Positions 1 to 8,249 of a stretch of 64,000 bases of DNA are shown here, one piece after another. A program made the position numbers and the translations under genes. Under the pieces are notes generated by a model that saw nothing but the letters and a program-made list of their open reading frames with translations, made no database searches and was not told where the DNA came from. Numbering within the stretch: the first letter of the stretch is position 1; every line of letters starts with the position of its first letter. This DNA comes from an uncultured Alistipes sp. (GTDB lineage: Bacteria; Bacteroidota; Bacteroidia; Bacteroidales; Rikenellaceae), in contig CALVFO010000001.1 in NCBI GenBank assembly GCA_944326855.1, positions 1 to 64,000 on the forward strand, read 5' to 3'.

Positions 1-924
1 CAGCCCGACATGTTCCAACAACATGGCGGCCGAAAGGATCGTCGCCATCGGGTTGGCGATATTTTTCCCCGCCGCCTGCGGATAACTGCCGTGAATCGGT
101 TCGAACAAAGCCACCTCGGCCCCGACCGAAGCCGAAGGCAACATGCCCAACGAACCACTAATTACACTGGCCTCATCCGTCAGAATATCGCCAAATAGAT
201 TCTCCGTCACGATCACATCGAAGGCCGTCGGACGCTGAATGATCTGCATGGCCGCATTATCCACAAACATGAATTCGAGTTTCACGTCGGGATACGACGG
301 GCCCATCTCCTGGGCAATCTGTCGCCACAGCCGCGAAGTAGCAATTACATTGGCCTTGTCCACCACCGTCAAATGTTTGCGACGCCCTTGTGCCAGCGAA
401 AAAGCCAGCCGCAAAATCCGTTCTACCTCCTCACGGGTATAAACGCAAGTATCGTATGCCGTATTGCCATCTTCGCTCCGCCCTTGAGGACGTCCGAAAT
501 ACATCCCGCCGGTCAATTCGCGCACACATAAAAAGTCGGCCCCCCGAACAATATCGGTTTTCAGCGGCGAGCGTTCGGCCAGCGCATCGAAAACAGCCAG
601 CGGACGCAGGTTGGCATACAAACCGAGCGATTTACGCATGCGCAACAATCCTTGTTCGGGACGTACCTTGGCTTCCGGATTATTGTCGTATTTGGGATCC
701 CCGATGGCCCCGAAAAGCACCACGTCCGACGTTTCGCACACGGCGTGCGTTTCGGCCGGATAGGGATCGCCCACTGCATCGATGGCCGAAGCCCCTACCA
801 GCGCTTTGCGATAGACAAACGTGTGACCGTAGCGAGACGCCACGGCGTCGAGCACCTTCACGGCCTCTCCGACAATCTCAGGGCCAATGCCATCTCCGGG
901 CAACAAGGCTATTTTCAGTTCCAT
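1..924 (-). CDS. leuB: 3-isopropylmalate dehydrogenase, 3' end cut by the window edge
   Basis: Oxidises and decarboxylates 3-isopropylmalate to 2-oxoisocaproate with NAD+ in leucine synthesis, in the cytoplasm. I translated it by hand: 308 codons are present of about 350-360 expected, so the C-terminus lies left of base 1. The N-terminus has the family signature LPGDGIGPE (residues 8-16). Further in are [14 protein letters not shown], the active-site region [13 protein letters not shown] and the [12 protein letters not shown] metal/NAD segment. The start is the ATG at 922-924. It sits 94 bases downstream of argB on the same strand with no terminator between, so it probably ends or continues an arg-leu transcript. 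Confidence 0.96.
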   Translation of the reverse strand, partial: MELKIALLPGDGIGPEIVGEAVKVLDAVASRYGHTFVYRKALVGASAIDAVGDPYPAETHAVCETSDVVLFGAIGDPKYDNNPEAKVRPEQGLLRMRKSLGLYANLRPLAVFDALAERSPLKTDIVRGADFLCVRELTGGMYFGRPQGRSEDGNTAYDTCVYTREEVERILRLAFSLAQGRRKHLTVVDKANVIATSRLWRQIAQEMGPSYPDVKLEFMFVDNAAMQIIQRPTAFDVIVTENLFGDILTDEASVISGSLGMLPSASVGAEVALFEPIHGSYPQAAGKNIANPMATILSAAMLLEHVGL

Positions 925-1018
925 GGTATTTTCTTTAACGGTTTAACATTTTATCTGAGAGAAGACACCTCGGTTTCATTCCGGACGAGGGTACGGTCTC
1001 CACGCCGAAAAGCAGTTT

Positions 1019-1807
1019 TCACTCCCCATCGGGACACAACACCGTACCGCCGTATCCGGGAGCCGTCAGGGCATCCGAACCGCAGATCACGACACTGCGT
1101 ACCCCGCTGTCGATCGCCTGAAATGCGTTTTCCAACTTGGGTAACATACCGTCCGCCACCACCCCTTCGGCCTTCAAACGAACGAATTGCGAGGGAGTGA
1201 TCCGTCCGATCACGCTGTTTTCATCATTGATATCGCGCAGCACCCCCCGTTTCTCAAAGCAATAAACCAGCTCCACCTCATACGAAGCCGCCATACCGAC
1301 GGCCACGGTACGAGCCACCGTATCGGCGTTGGTATTCAGCAACGAGCCATCGGCCTGATCGAGGGTAATGGGCGCCACCACGACCGTCATGCCGGCATCG
1401 ATCAACAGCCGCGCCGTATCCAGTCCGAAAGCTCCGGGCACCGGATCCCCCACAAATCCATAATCCACCGGCACGGGATTGCGTCGTTTCGAACAGATGA
1501 ATCCACCGTCCGCTCCGCTCAACCCGATGGCGTTGCAACCCAGTGCCTGCAACTTACTAACAATGGTTTTGTTGACAAGTCCGGCATACACCATCGTAAC
1601 TACCTGCAGGGTCTGTGCATCGGTCACTCGCCGACCCTCGATCATACGTGTCTCGATACCAAGCGCTTTCGAGATATGGGTAGCGATTTTCCCGCCTCCA
1701 TGCACCAACATCTTGGGCCCCGGCAAGGCGGCAAAATCCCGCAAAAAAGCAGCCAGTTTCTCCGGATTATCGACAACGTTGCCTCCGATTTTAACAACTT
1801 TCAACAT
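1019..1807 (-). CDS. argB: Acetylglutamate kinase (or N-succinylglutamate kinase)
   Basis: Phosphorylates the gamma-carboxyl of an N-acylated glutamate with ATP, step two of arginine synthesis. It has the amino-acid kinase fold: KIGGN near the N-terminus, the HGGGK substrate/phosphate loop, GRRVTD, GLSGADGG and NTNADTVA. About 262 residues is normal. Some Bacteroides species use succinylated intermediates, so acetyl against succinyl cannot be decided here. A GTG at 1816 would add three residues and abut the argD stop (1818-1820); I prefer the ATG at 1807 because family members begin a few residues before KIGG. Either way it is tightly coupled to argD. Confidence 0.94.
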   Translation of the reverse strand: MLKVVKIGGNVVDNPEKLAAFLRDFAALPGPKMLVHGGGKIATHISKALGIETRMIEGRRVTDAQTLQVVTMVYAGLVNKTIVSKLQALGCNAIGLSGADGGFICSKRRNPVPVDYGFVGDPVPGAFGLDTARLLIDAGMTVVVAPITLDQADGSLLNTNADTVARTVAVGMAASYEVELVYCFEKRGVLRDINDENSVIGRITPSQFVRLKAEGVVADGMLPKLENAFQAIDSGVRSVVICGSDALTAPGYGGTVLCPDGE

Positions 1808-1817
1808 GTTATCCACA

Positions 1818-2954
1818 TTAGGCTGTTAATACCTTGTGCAACGAGGTCAGAAAACGATCGGCATGTTCCCGGGTAATATTCAGAGCCGGCAAAATCCGGA
1901 ACGTATTCTTATCCCCCGACGAAGCCACCATGATGTGTTCTTCGCACACCATCCGCTTACGCAACGGAGCCGTATCTTCGGGCATTTCGATCCCGATCAT
2001 CAACCCCCGTCCGCGCACCTCTTTGACACGAGGCATCTTGCGCAGTTCGGTCATCAGATAATCGCCCATCATGGCGGCATTCTGCATCAGATTTTCGTCC
2101 CGCATCACATCGGCTACGGCAATCGCAGCGGCACAAGCCAGGTAATTGCCCCCGAAGGTGGTACCCAACATTCCGTAATGAGGGGCGATATGGGGGGCGA
2201 TGGCAATGGCTCCGATGGGGAAGCCGTTAGCCAGTCCTTTGGCCATCGTATAGATATCGGCCGATACGCCGGCCCAGTCGTGCGAATAGTATTTTCCCGT
2301 ACGACCGCAACCGCACTGTACCCCATCGGCGATATAAACCGCATTGTACTGATCGCACAGCGAACGGATCTTGCGCAGGAAGGATTCGCTGGCCAGGTGA
2401 ATGCCGCCTACCCCCTGAATCCCTTCCAGAATAACCGACGAGATTTCATCGGGATGCTGTGCGAAAACTTCTTCCAAAGCGGCTTCGTCGTTCAAGGGCA
2501 CAAAAATCACGTTGTCGGTCTGATTGACCGGAGCCACGATCTTGGGATTGTCCGTCGCAGCCACAGCCAGGGAGGTACGACCATGGAAAGCGCCTTTCAT
2601 GGCGATCACCTTTTTCTTCCCGTTATAGAACGAAGCCAGCTTCATGGCATTTTCGTTGGCTTCGGCCCCCGAGTTGCACATGAACAACTGATAATCGGTC
2701 TTGCCCGACAAAACGCCCAGTTTTTCGGCCAGCAGTCGCTGTTGTTTGATCACCACCGAATTGGAATAAAACCCGATGTGGTTGAGCTGATCGGTTACCG
2801 CCTGAACATAACGGGGGTGGCAGTGGCCAATGGAAATCACGGCGTGACCGCCGTACATATCCAGATACTGATTCCCCTGGCTATCCCAAATATAAGAACC
2901 TTCGGCCCGTACGAAATCGATATCGTACACCGGATATACATCGAACATTTTCAT
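1818..2954 (-). CDS. argD: Acetylornithine aminotransferase
   Basis: PLP-dependent class III aminotransferase that converts N-acylglutamate semialdehyde to N-acylornithine in arginine synthesis. Of 378 residues, the PLP phosphate-binding region is around NSGAEAN (94-100), the cofactor-contacting Asp is D210, and the Schiff-base lysine is K239 in MAKGLANGFPIG. After D210 the usual Glu of the DEVQ motif is Gly (DGVQCGCGRTG), a variation I believe is tolerated in this phylum but could not compare. It lies between argC (91-base gap) and argB (stop and start nearly touching). Confidence 0.95.
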   Translation of the reverse strand: MKMFDVYPVYDIDFVRAEGSYIWDSQGNQYLDMYGGHAVISIGHCHPRYVQAVTDQLNHIGFYSNSVVIKQQRLLAEKLGVLSGKTDYQLFMCNSGAEANENAMKLASFYNGKKKVIAMKGAFHGRTSLAVAATDNPKIVAPVNQTDNVIFVPLNDEAALEEVFAQHPDEISSVILEGIQGVGGIHLASESFLRKIRSLCDQYNAVYIADGVQCGCGRTGKYYSHDWAGVSADIYTMAKGLANGFPIGAIAIAPHIAPHYGMLGTTFGGNYLACAAAIAVADVMRDENLMQNAAMMGDYLMTELRKMPRVKEVRGRGLMIGIEMPEDTAPLRKRMVCEEHIMVASSGDKNTFRILPALNITREHADRFLTSLHKVLTA

Positions 2955-3045
2955 GGTTTGCGTAATTTTAATGGGTTAGAAAATGGTGTCGCGGTTTCTG
3001 CCGCCACCCCAAAAACAACAGGAGACGCCTTCATGCACGCCTCGA

Positions 3046-4029
3046 CTAAAAGGCAACCGCCTTGAGATTCAATCCGGAGCGTTCGTCCAGCCCGAACATC
3101 AGGTTCATGTTCTGGACGGCCTGACCCGATGCCCCTTTCAAGAGGTTGTCGATGGTACTCATCACCAAAAGTTTGTCGCCGTGTTTTTCCAGCGAGATCA
3201 AACACTTGTTGGTATTGACCACCTGTTTGAGGAAAATCGGCTTGTCGCTCACATGCGTAAAGGCCGCATCCTGATAATAGGACTTGTACAGGTTCGTAGC
3301 CTCTTCGATCGAAAGCCGACAATCGAGGTAGATCGAGGCGATAATCCCCCGGGCGAAATCCCCGCGACAGGGAATAAAATTCAAGGTTCCTTCAAAAGTG
3401 GGCATTAAAGAACGCAAGCTCTCTCCGATCTCGCGCAAATGCTGGTGTTCGAAAGCCTTATACACCGAAAGGTTGTTGGTCCGCCAACTGAAATGCGACG
3501 TCGGGGCCAATTTTTGACCCGCCCCGGTCGAACCGGTAGTTGCGGTAATATGCACTTCCTCTTCCAACAGGCCGTTGGCCGCCAAAGGCAACAGGCCCAG
3601 TTGCAGACAGGTGGCAAAACATCCGGGATTGGCAATATTATGAGCCGTACGGATTTTTTCGCGGTTCATCTCGGGCAGACCGTACACAAATCGTCGTCGC
3701 CCCAGGGTTGAGCCAGCCTCCAGGCGAAAGTCCTGACTCAGGTCGATGATCCGCACCGTTTCGGGTATCGGATGCGCTTCCAAAAACTTACGGGCATCGC
3801 CATGCCCCACGCACAAAAACAACACATCCACATCGGTACGCAGTTCGTCGGTGAAACGCATCTGCGTATCGCCCAATAAATCGGCATGCACGTCACTCAG
3901 GAGATTGCCGCCATTGGAATTGCTGTGGACGAACACCAACTCGACGTTGGGATGATTCACAAGAATACGGATGGCCTCGCCACCCGTATATCCTGCACCT
4001 CCGATAATACCTACTTTGATTTTATCCAT
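3046..4029 (-). CDS. argC: N-acetyl-gamma-glutamyl-phosphate reductase
   Basis: Reduces N-acylglutamyl phosphate to the semialdehyde with NADPH, step three of arginine synthesis. The 327-residue protein opens with the Rossmann motif GIIGGAGYTGGE (7-18) and has the active-site NPGCFAT with catalytic Cys137. TGSTGAGQK and the HxHxxEI-like segment HQHLREI fit type 1 ArgC. It is preceded by a 126-base gap after argG that contains a hairpin (4129-4148), the only sizeable break in the arg run. Confidence 0.96.
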   Translation of the reverse strand: MDKIKVGIIGGAGYTGGEAIRILVNHPNVELVFVHSNSNGGNLLSDVHADLLGDTQMRFTDELRTDVDVLFLCVGHGDARKFLEAHPIPETVRIIDLSQDFRLEAGSTLGRRRFVYGLPEMNREKIRTAHNIANPGCFATCLQLGLLPLAANGLLEEEVHITATTGSTGAGQKLAPTSHFSWRTNNLSVYKAFEHQHLREIGESLRSLMPTFEGTLNFIPCRGDFARGIIASIYLDCRLSIEEATNLYKSYYQDAAFTHVSDKPIFLKQVVNTNKCLISLEKHGDKLLVMSTIDNLLKGASGQAVQNMNLMFGLDERSGLNLKAVAF

Positions 4030-4128
4030 CCGTACTTAATCAGATCGGGGAATCGGTCCTCCGGCCACCTGCTCCGCATAGAACGGAACCGGACTTTCGG
4101 ACAAAATTCCTATTATAATAAAGGTAAA

Positions 4129-4148
4129 GGCTCTCCCGCAGGAGAGTC
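4129..4148 (-). promoter_or_regulatory. Intercistronic hairpin between argG and argC
   Basis: An 8-bp stem (4129-4136 with 4141-4148, one G-U pair) and a CGCA tetraloop lie just downstream of the argG stop. On the minus strand the stem is followed by a short, interrupted T-rich stretch. It could be a leaky terminator, an RNA-processing or stability element, or have no function. Confidence 0.4.
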
Positions 4149-4155
4149 CCCTACA

Positions 4156-5349
4156 CTATTTCATGCCCTGGTTGACCTTATACCAGATCCGATTCTGGTT
4201 GCCGAAGATCTTACCGAAACCTTTGACGTCATCGCTGGTCCAGTCGCTCATGGTTTCGCCATAAGCCCCGAAAGCATTGCTCATCAAGTCATGCGGACTG
4301 CTGATCCCCACAACCACAAAACGATACGGGTAGAGATCCACATACACATCCCCGCTCACCGTACGCTGGCTGCTTTCGAGCAGGGCTTCCATGTCACGCA
4401 TCACCGGATCGTAATACTGACCTTCATGCAGGTAGTTTCCGTAGAACGCCGAGATCTGGTCTTTCCAGAAGAGCTGCCATTTGGTGAGGGTATGTTTTTC
4501 GAGCATGTGGTGGGCTTTGATGATCACCATCGGAGCGGCGGCTTCAAAACCGACACGACCCTTGATCCCGATGATCGTATCCCCCACGTGCATATCCCGA
4601 CCGATGGCATACTCGGCAGCAATCGCGTGCAAAGCCTGAATGGCTTCGATGCGGTTTTCGTAACGTTTCCCTTCCAAAGCAACGAATTCCCCTTTTTCGA
4701 AAGTCAGGGTGATCCGACGCGGTTTGGTTTCCTTCAACTGCGAGGGATAAGCCTCTTCGGGCAGGGTTTCTGAGGAAGTCAGGGTTTCCTTACCGCCTAC
4801 CGAAGTTCCCCAAATTCCCTGGTTGATCGAATATTCGGCTTTCTTGAAGTCGAAATCGACTCCGTGAGAACGCAGATAGGCAATTTCTTCTTCACGGCTG
4901 AGACGTTTTTCACGAATCAGGGCGATCACTTCGATTTCCGGAGCGATGATATTGAAGACCATATCGAAACGAACCTGGTCATTCCCGGCCCCCGTACTCC
5001 CGTGGCACAAATAATCGGCCCCGATGCTCTTGGCATACTCGGCAATGGCCGTCGCCTGAGAAATACGTTCCGAACTTACCGAAATGGGATACGTCGCATT
5101 TTTCAGTACATTCCCGAAAATCATGTACTTGATGGCAGTCTGATAGTACTGCTGGGTAACATCCAGAGCCACATAGCTCTTCACGCCCAGACCATAAGCC
5201 CGTTTTTCGATTTTATCCAGTTCTTCTTTCGAGAAACCGCCCGTGTTGGCCAAGGCCGCATACACTTCCAGACCCATTTCCTGAGCCAGGTAGATGGCAC
5301 AATAAGAGGTGTCGAGCCCCCCGCTGAATGCCAAGACAACTTTTTTCAT
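4156..5349 (-). CDS. argG: Argininosuccinate synthase
   Basis: Joins citrulline and aspartate using ATP to make argininosuccinate. The PP-loop AFSGGLDTSYC lies directly after the start; HGSTGAGNDQVRF and the EYSINQGIWGTS region match the family. Length 397 residues from the ATG at 5349 is normal. In-frame ATGs exist upstream at 5373, behind a GGAGG-like sequence (about 5392-5398), and at 5421. I chose 5349 because family members start right before KKVVLAFSGG, but 5373 is a serious alternative. It follows the GNAT gene with almost no gap, which implies co-transcription. Confidence 0.95.
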   Translation of the reverse strand: MKKVVLAFSGGLDTSYCAIYLAQEMGLEVYAALANTGGFSKEELDKIEKRAYGLGVKSYVALDVTQQYYQTAIKYMIFGNVLKNATYPISVSSERISQATAIAEYAKSIGADYLCHGSTGAGNDQVRFDMVFNIIAPEIEVIALIREKRLSREEEIAYLRSHGVDFDFKKAEYSINQGIWGTSVGGKETLTSSETLPEEAYPSQLKETKPRRITLTFEKGEFVALEGKRYENRIEAIQALHAIAAEYAIGRDMHVGDTIIGIKGRVGFEAAAPMVIIKAHHMLEKHTLTKWQLFWKDQISAFYGNYLHEGQYYDPVMRDMEALLESSQRTVSGDVYVDLYPYRFVVVGISSPHDLMSNAFGAYGETMSDWTSDDVKGFGKIFGNQNRIWYKVNQGMK

Positions 5350-5428
5350 CGTGTTATTTTTTGCATTTACCATTTCTAACTTGTTCTCCTCCCGGAGGAC
5401 TTTTCCCGCAGCGTGGCGCAACCAGCGA

Positions 5429-6010
5429 CTAAATATCCTTGTTGTCGGGCTTGGGAACCTTCACCTGGTCGTGAGCCGGATCGAACAACATGGCCGTGCA
5501 GAGGCAGTTCTTACGGTTCTTGCTTTGCAGGATCGGATAGTTGACGCAGCTTTCGCAACCGTTCCAGAACTGTTCGTCATCGGTCAGTTCCGAATAGGTC
5601 ACCGGATGATATCCCAACTCGTTGTTGATTTTCATCACGGCCAGGCCGGTGGTCAGCCCGAAAAGTTTTGCGCCTTTGAATTTCTTGAGCGACAAGAAAA
5701 AGGTCAGGGTCTTGATCGCTTTGGCGAGGCCCATTTTACGGAACTTGGGGTTGATGATCAATCCCGAGTTGGCCACATAGTCGCCATGGCCCCAGCTTTC
5801 GATGTAGCTGAAACCGGCCCATGTCCCGTCTTTGTGGAAAGCGACCACGGCTTTACCGTCCCGCATCTTACCGGCTACGTATTCCGGTGTACGTTTGGCG
5901 ATACCCGTCCCGCGAGCTTTCGCCGATTCTGCCATTTCATCACAAATAGCCTTGGCAAAGGGGACGTGCTCCTCGGTGGCCACCATGACGTTGAAATCTT
6001 CGATACTCAT
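5429..6010 (-). CDS. GNAT-family N-acetyltransferase, first gene of the arginine operon
   Basis: The 193-residue protein has a GNAT-like core: an N-terminal helix region, GFSYIESWGHGD as the central strand, and NPKFRKMGLAKAIKTL as the acyl-CoA pyrophosphate-binding loop and helix (about 108-125). The C-terminal third carries several cysteines (WNGCESC and KNRKNCLC). As I recall, related GNAT proteins precede argG in Bacteroides arginine clusters and are candidates for the enzyme that acylates glutamate (the argA/argJ role). No argA, argJ or transcarbamylase is in this window. Position supports, but does not prove, a role in forming N-acylglutamate. Confidence 0.85.
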   Translation of the reverse strand: MSIEDFNVMVATEEHVPFAKAICDEMAESAKARGTGIAKRTPEYVAGKMRDGKAVVAFHKDGTWAGFSYIESWGHGDYVANSGLIINPKFRKMGLAKAIKTLTFFLSLKKFKGAKLFGLTTGLAVMKINNELGYHPVTYSELTDDEQFWNGCESCVNYPILQSKNRKNCLCTAMLFDPAHDQVKVPKPDNKDI

Positions 6011-6087
6011 TTCTTTAAAACGCTGAATTTAAATGCGTAATACTTACTGTTAAGCCCCACCTTGAGGTTTGTAGTCATTTCGACTTG

Positions 6088-6095
6088 CAAAATTA
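6088..6095 (-). promoter_or_regulatory. Candidate -7 promoter box for the arg operon
   Basis: TAATTTTG on the minus strand matches the Bacteroidota TAnnTTTG -7 consensus about 78 bases before the GNAT start. No TTTG at the -33 spacing was found. The rest of the 310-base gap (6011-6319) shows no gene and no argR. Confidence 0.45.
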
Positions 6096-6397
6096 TCAAA
6101 AAAAGATGAAGAAAACGGATAAAACCTCGTTTAAATGCAATAAATCTTCACCCGAGACGTTGAAAAACTCACAAATATCCTCTCTGAATCGCTCGACACG
6201 GTTCGTTTTCCTTTTTTTCAGCCGATTCCACCGGCCCCATCCCGACCTCACATCGCCAGGCTTCCGCATCAAGGTACAGCCATCGGGGGTTCCCCGTTTC
6301 TGAAAACTTGGTATGGTAATTGATGGATTTCAAAAAACCGAACCCCTTTAATCTCGTTCGCATGAATCTTTTATTCGTACTTACCAATACCCTCATT

Positions 6398-6985
6398 ATG
6401 ATGACACATTCGCAAGCCCCCCTACCCTATGCCATGAACGCTCTCGAACCGTACATGAGTCAGGAAACCCTGGAATACCACTACGGGAAACACCACAAAA
6501 CCTATGTCGACAACCTCAACCGACTGATCGTCGGCACGCCGTTCGAAAACAGCCCATTAGAAGAGATCGTCATGCAAGCCGAAGGTCCGTTGTTCAACAA
6601 TGCCGCTCAGGCCTGGAATCACGATCTGTTTTTCCTGAGCCTGTCGCCTCGAGCGAAAACCGTCCCCGAAGGAGCCTTGAAAAAGGCCATCGAACGTGAT
6701 TTCGGCTCCGTAGAAGCCTTCAAAAAACAATTCGATCAAGCTGCAACCGGGCTGTTCGGTTCGGGATGGGTCTATCTGGCCGAAACCCCGGAAGGGAAAC
6801 TGGAAATCGTCTCCGAATCCAATGCCGGCAATCCGCTGAGACGGGGTCTGAAACCCCTGATGTGCGTCGACGTATGGGAACATTCCTACTACATCGACAC
6901 CCGGAACAGCCGACCGGAATACCTCCAAAACTTCTGGAAACTGCTCGACTGGAACGTGGTCGAACAACGATACGAAATCCGATAA
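6398..6985 (+). CDS. sodB: Superoxide dismutase, Fe/Mn family
   Basis: Dismutates superoxide in the cytoplasm of an anaerobe exposed to oxygen. The ORF runs from 6320, but the family N-terminus (APLPYAMNALEPYMS) begins just after ATG-ATG at 6398-6403, so the upstream 26 codons are probably not translated. Metal ligands are the His in YHYGKHH, the His in WNHDLFF, and Asp and His in CVDVWEHSYY. The sequence AGPLFNNAAQAWNH-like and GSGWVYL resemble iron-type or cambialistic enzymes. About 195 residues is normal. It is monocistronic with its own terminator at 7007-7034. Confidence 0.93.
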   Translation: MMTHSQAPLPYAMNALEPYMSQETLEYHYGKHHKTYVDNLNRLIVGTPFENSPLEEIVMQAEGPLFNNAAQAWNHDLFFLSLSPRAKTVPEGALKKAIERDFGSVEAFKKQFDQAATGLFGSGWVYLAETPEGKLEIVSESNAGNPLRRGLKPLMCVDVWEHSYYIDTRNSRPEYLQNFWKLLDWNVVEQRYEIR

Positions 6986-7006
6986 CACCCCTATCCTTCA
7001 AATACG

Positions 7007-7034
7007 ACGGGGCGCCGAACATTCGGCGCCCCGT
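7007..7034 (+). terminator. Terminator hairpin after sodB
   Basis: A perfect 13-bp G+C-rich stem (7007-7019 with 7022-7034) and a 2-base CA loop lie 21 bases after the sodB stop. There is no real T-run on either side. It lies between convergent sodB and the CDF gene and may serve both. Confidence 0.65.
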
Positions 7035-7122
7035 TATCGATAATCCTTACGCTATTTTCCATCCCCGAGTTCCGGAGATCGGGCCTCATCCGAAGGATCA
7101 GCGCCTCCGGTCCTCCTGCTTT

Positions 7123-8040
7123 CTAAGCAGAGTGTCCGACTTCCGGTTTCCAGGGTTCGACATGCAGCATAATGTGTGTTTCCTCTCCGAAACGCTGTCG
7201 CAGACGCTCTTCGATCTCCCGGGTCAGTTCGTGCGCCCGGGCCACGCTCATCGCGGGATCGACCCGGATATGAACCTCGATCGCACTGCCATTGCCCAGA
7301 CTGCGGGTCCGCAAACCATGAGGATGAGACACTTCGGGGGTCTGTTCGATAATGGCCATAATTTCCCGTTCGGTCTCTGCGGGCAACGATTTTTCCAACA
7401 GTTCGTTGACGGCCGGCAGGATCAATTCCACAGCTACCTTCATAATCAGTACGCTGACCACAACCGCGGCAATCGGGTCCAACACATTCCACGCCGGCCC
7501 CAACAGGATCGCTCCACCGACTCCGACGGCGGTCCCGATCGAAGAGAGCGCATCGGAACGATGATGCCAGGCATTGGCCACCACACTTTGACTATGCTGC
7601 TGGCGTCCCACCCGCACCGTATAACGATACAGAAGTTCTTTCGCCGCAATGGAAATCAACGCCGCCCACAGGGCAATCGAGCCCGGACTTTGCAACGCCT
7701 CGTCCCGGAACCAAAAACCGATAATCTTATCGGCTCCGCCCCACAACAGCTTCACCCCTACACCGAACAGGACGATGCCGATGATGGCCGTCGCCAGGGT
7801 TTCGAACTTGCCATGTCCGTAATCATGTCCCTCATCCTGAGGCTTGGCCGAAATCCGTACAAAAATCAACACGATGATATCCGTCACGAAATCCGACAGC
7901 GAATGAACGGCATCGGCGATCATCGCGGAACTGTGCCCCAAGGCACCGGCCAGAAACTTCAGCACCACCAATACAAAATTGACGACCGACCCGACCAGCG
8001 TCACTCGCACGATTTTTTGCTTTCTCGATTCGTTATCCAT
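7123..8040 (-). CDS. Cation diffusion facilitator family metal exporter
   Basis: A 305-residue inner-membrane metal/proton antiporter. It has the CDF paired metal motifs HSLSDFVTD (His and Asp on TM2) and HHRSDALSS (TM5), and the GHDYGHGKFETLA loop between TM2 and TM3. About six hydrophobic segments fill residues 10-215. The last ~90 residues form the cytoplasmic dimerisation domain with HPHGLRTRS and a His-rich end. The TM5 HxxxD rather than DxxxD pattern fits Zn or Zn/Fe-type exporters, but the substrate cannot be fixed. It stands alone. Confidence 0.92.
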   Translation of the reverse strand: MDNESRKQKIVRVTLVGSVVNFVLVVLKFLAGALGHSSAMIADAVHSLSDFVTDIIVLIFVRISAKPQDEGHDYGHGKFETLATAIIGIVLFGVGVKLLWGGADKIIGFWFRDEALQSPGSIALWAALISIAAKELLYRYTVRVGRQQHSQSVVANAWHHRSDALSSIGTAVGVGGAILLGPAWNVLDPIAAVVVSVLIMKVAVELILPAVNELLEKSLPAETEREIMAIIEQTPEVSHPHGLRTRSLGNGSAIEVHIRVDPAMSVARAHELTREIEERLRQRFGEETHIMLHVEPWKPEVGHSA

Positions 8041-8144
8041 CTGTTTTTCCCAACTTGACGATCGATAAGGTCGGTTCCGACACCCCGTCCGCTTTCGACC
8101 GAATATTGCTTTTCTACCTCAACCTGTTTGCAAGATCTTTTTTC

Positions 8145-8192
8145 ATTTTCTCCTGCTCTCATTCTCTCCTGCTCTCATTCTCTTCTGCTTGC
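8145..8192. repeat. Three 16-base imperfect tandem repeats
   Basis: Three consecutive units, 8145-8160, 8161-8176 and 8177-8192, share the pattern ATTCTCTCCTGCTCTC. The first two differ at one base; the third has three changes. They lie in the non-coding gap between the CDF start (8040) and the GH97 stop (8250). On the minus strand they would be in the GH97 3' untranslated RNA as a purine-rich stretch. Confidence 0.85.
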
Positions 8193-8249
8193 GCTCGGCC
8201 GTTTGCCCGAACACTTCGTCCTGTTCTGCCGAGAGAATCCGCTCCCCCG

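Noticed and set aside
1836..3065. 409-codon plus-strand ORF opposite argD
   Set aside because: Antisense shadow: the argD frame has clear motifs, whereas this frame is rich in His/Arg/Gln with no domain.
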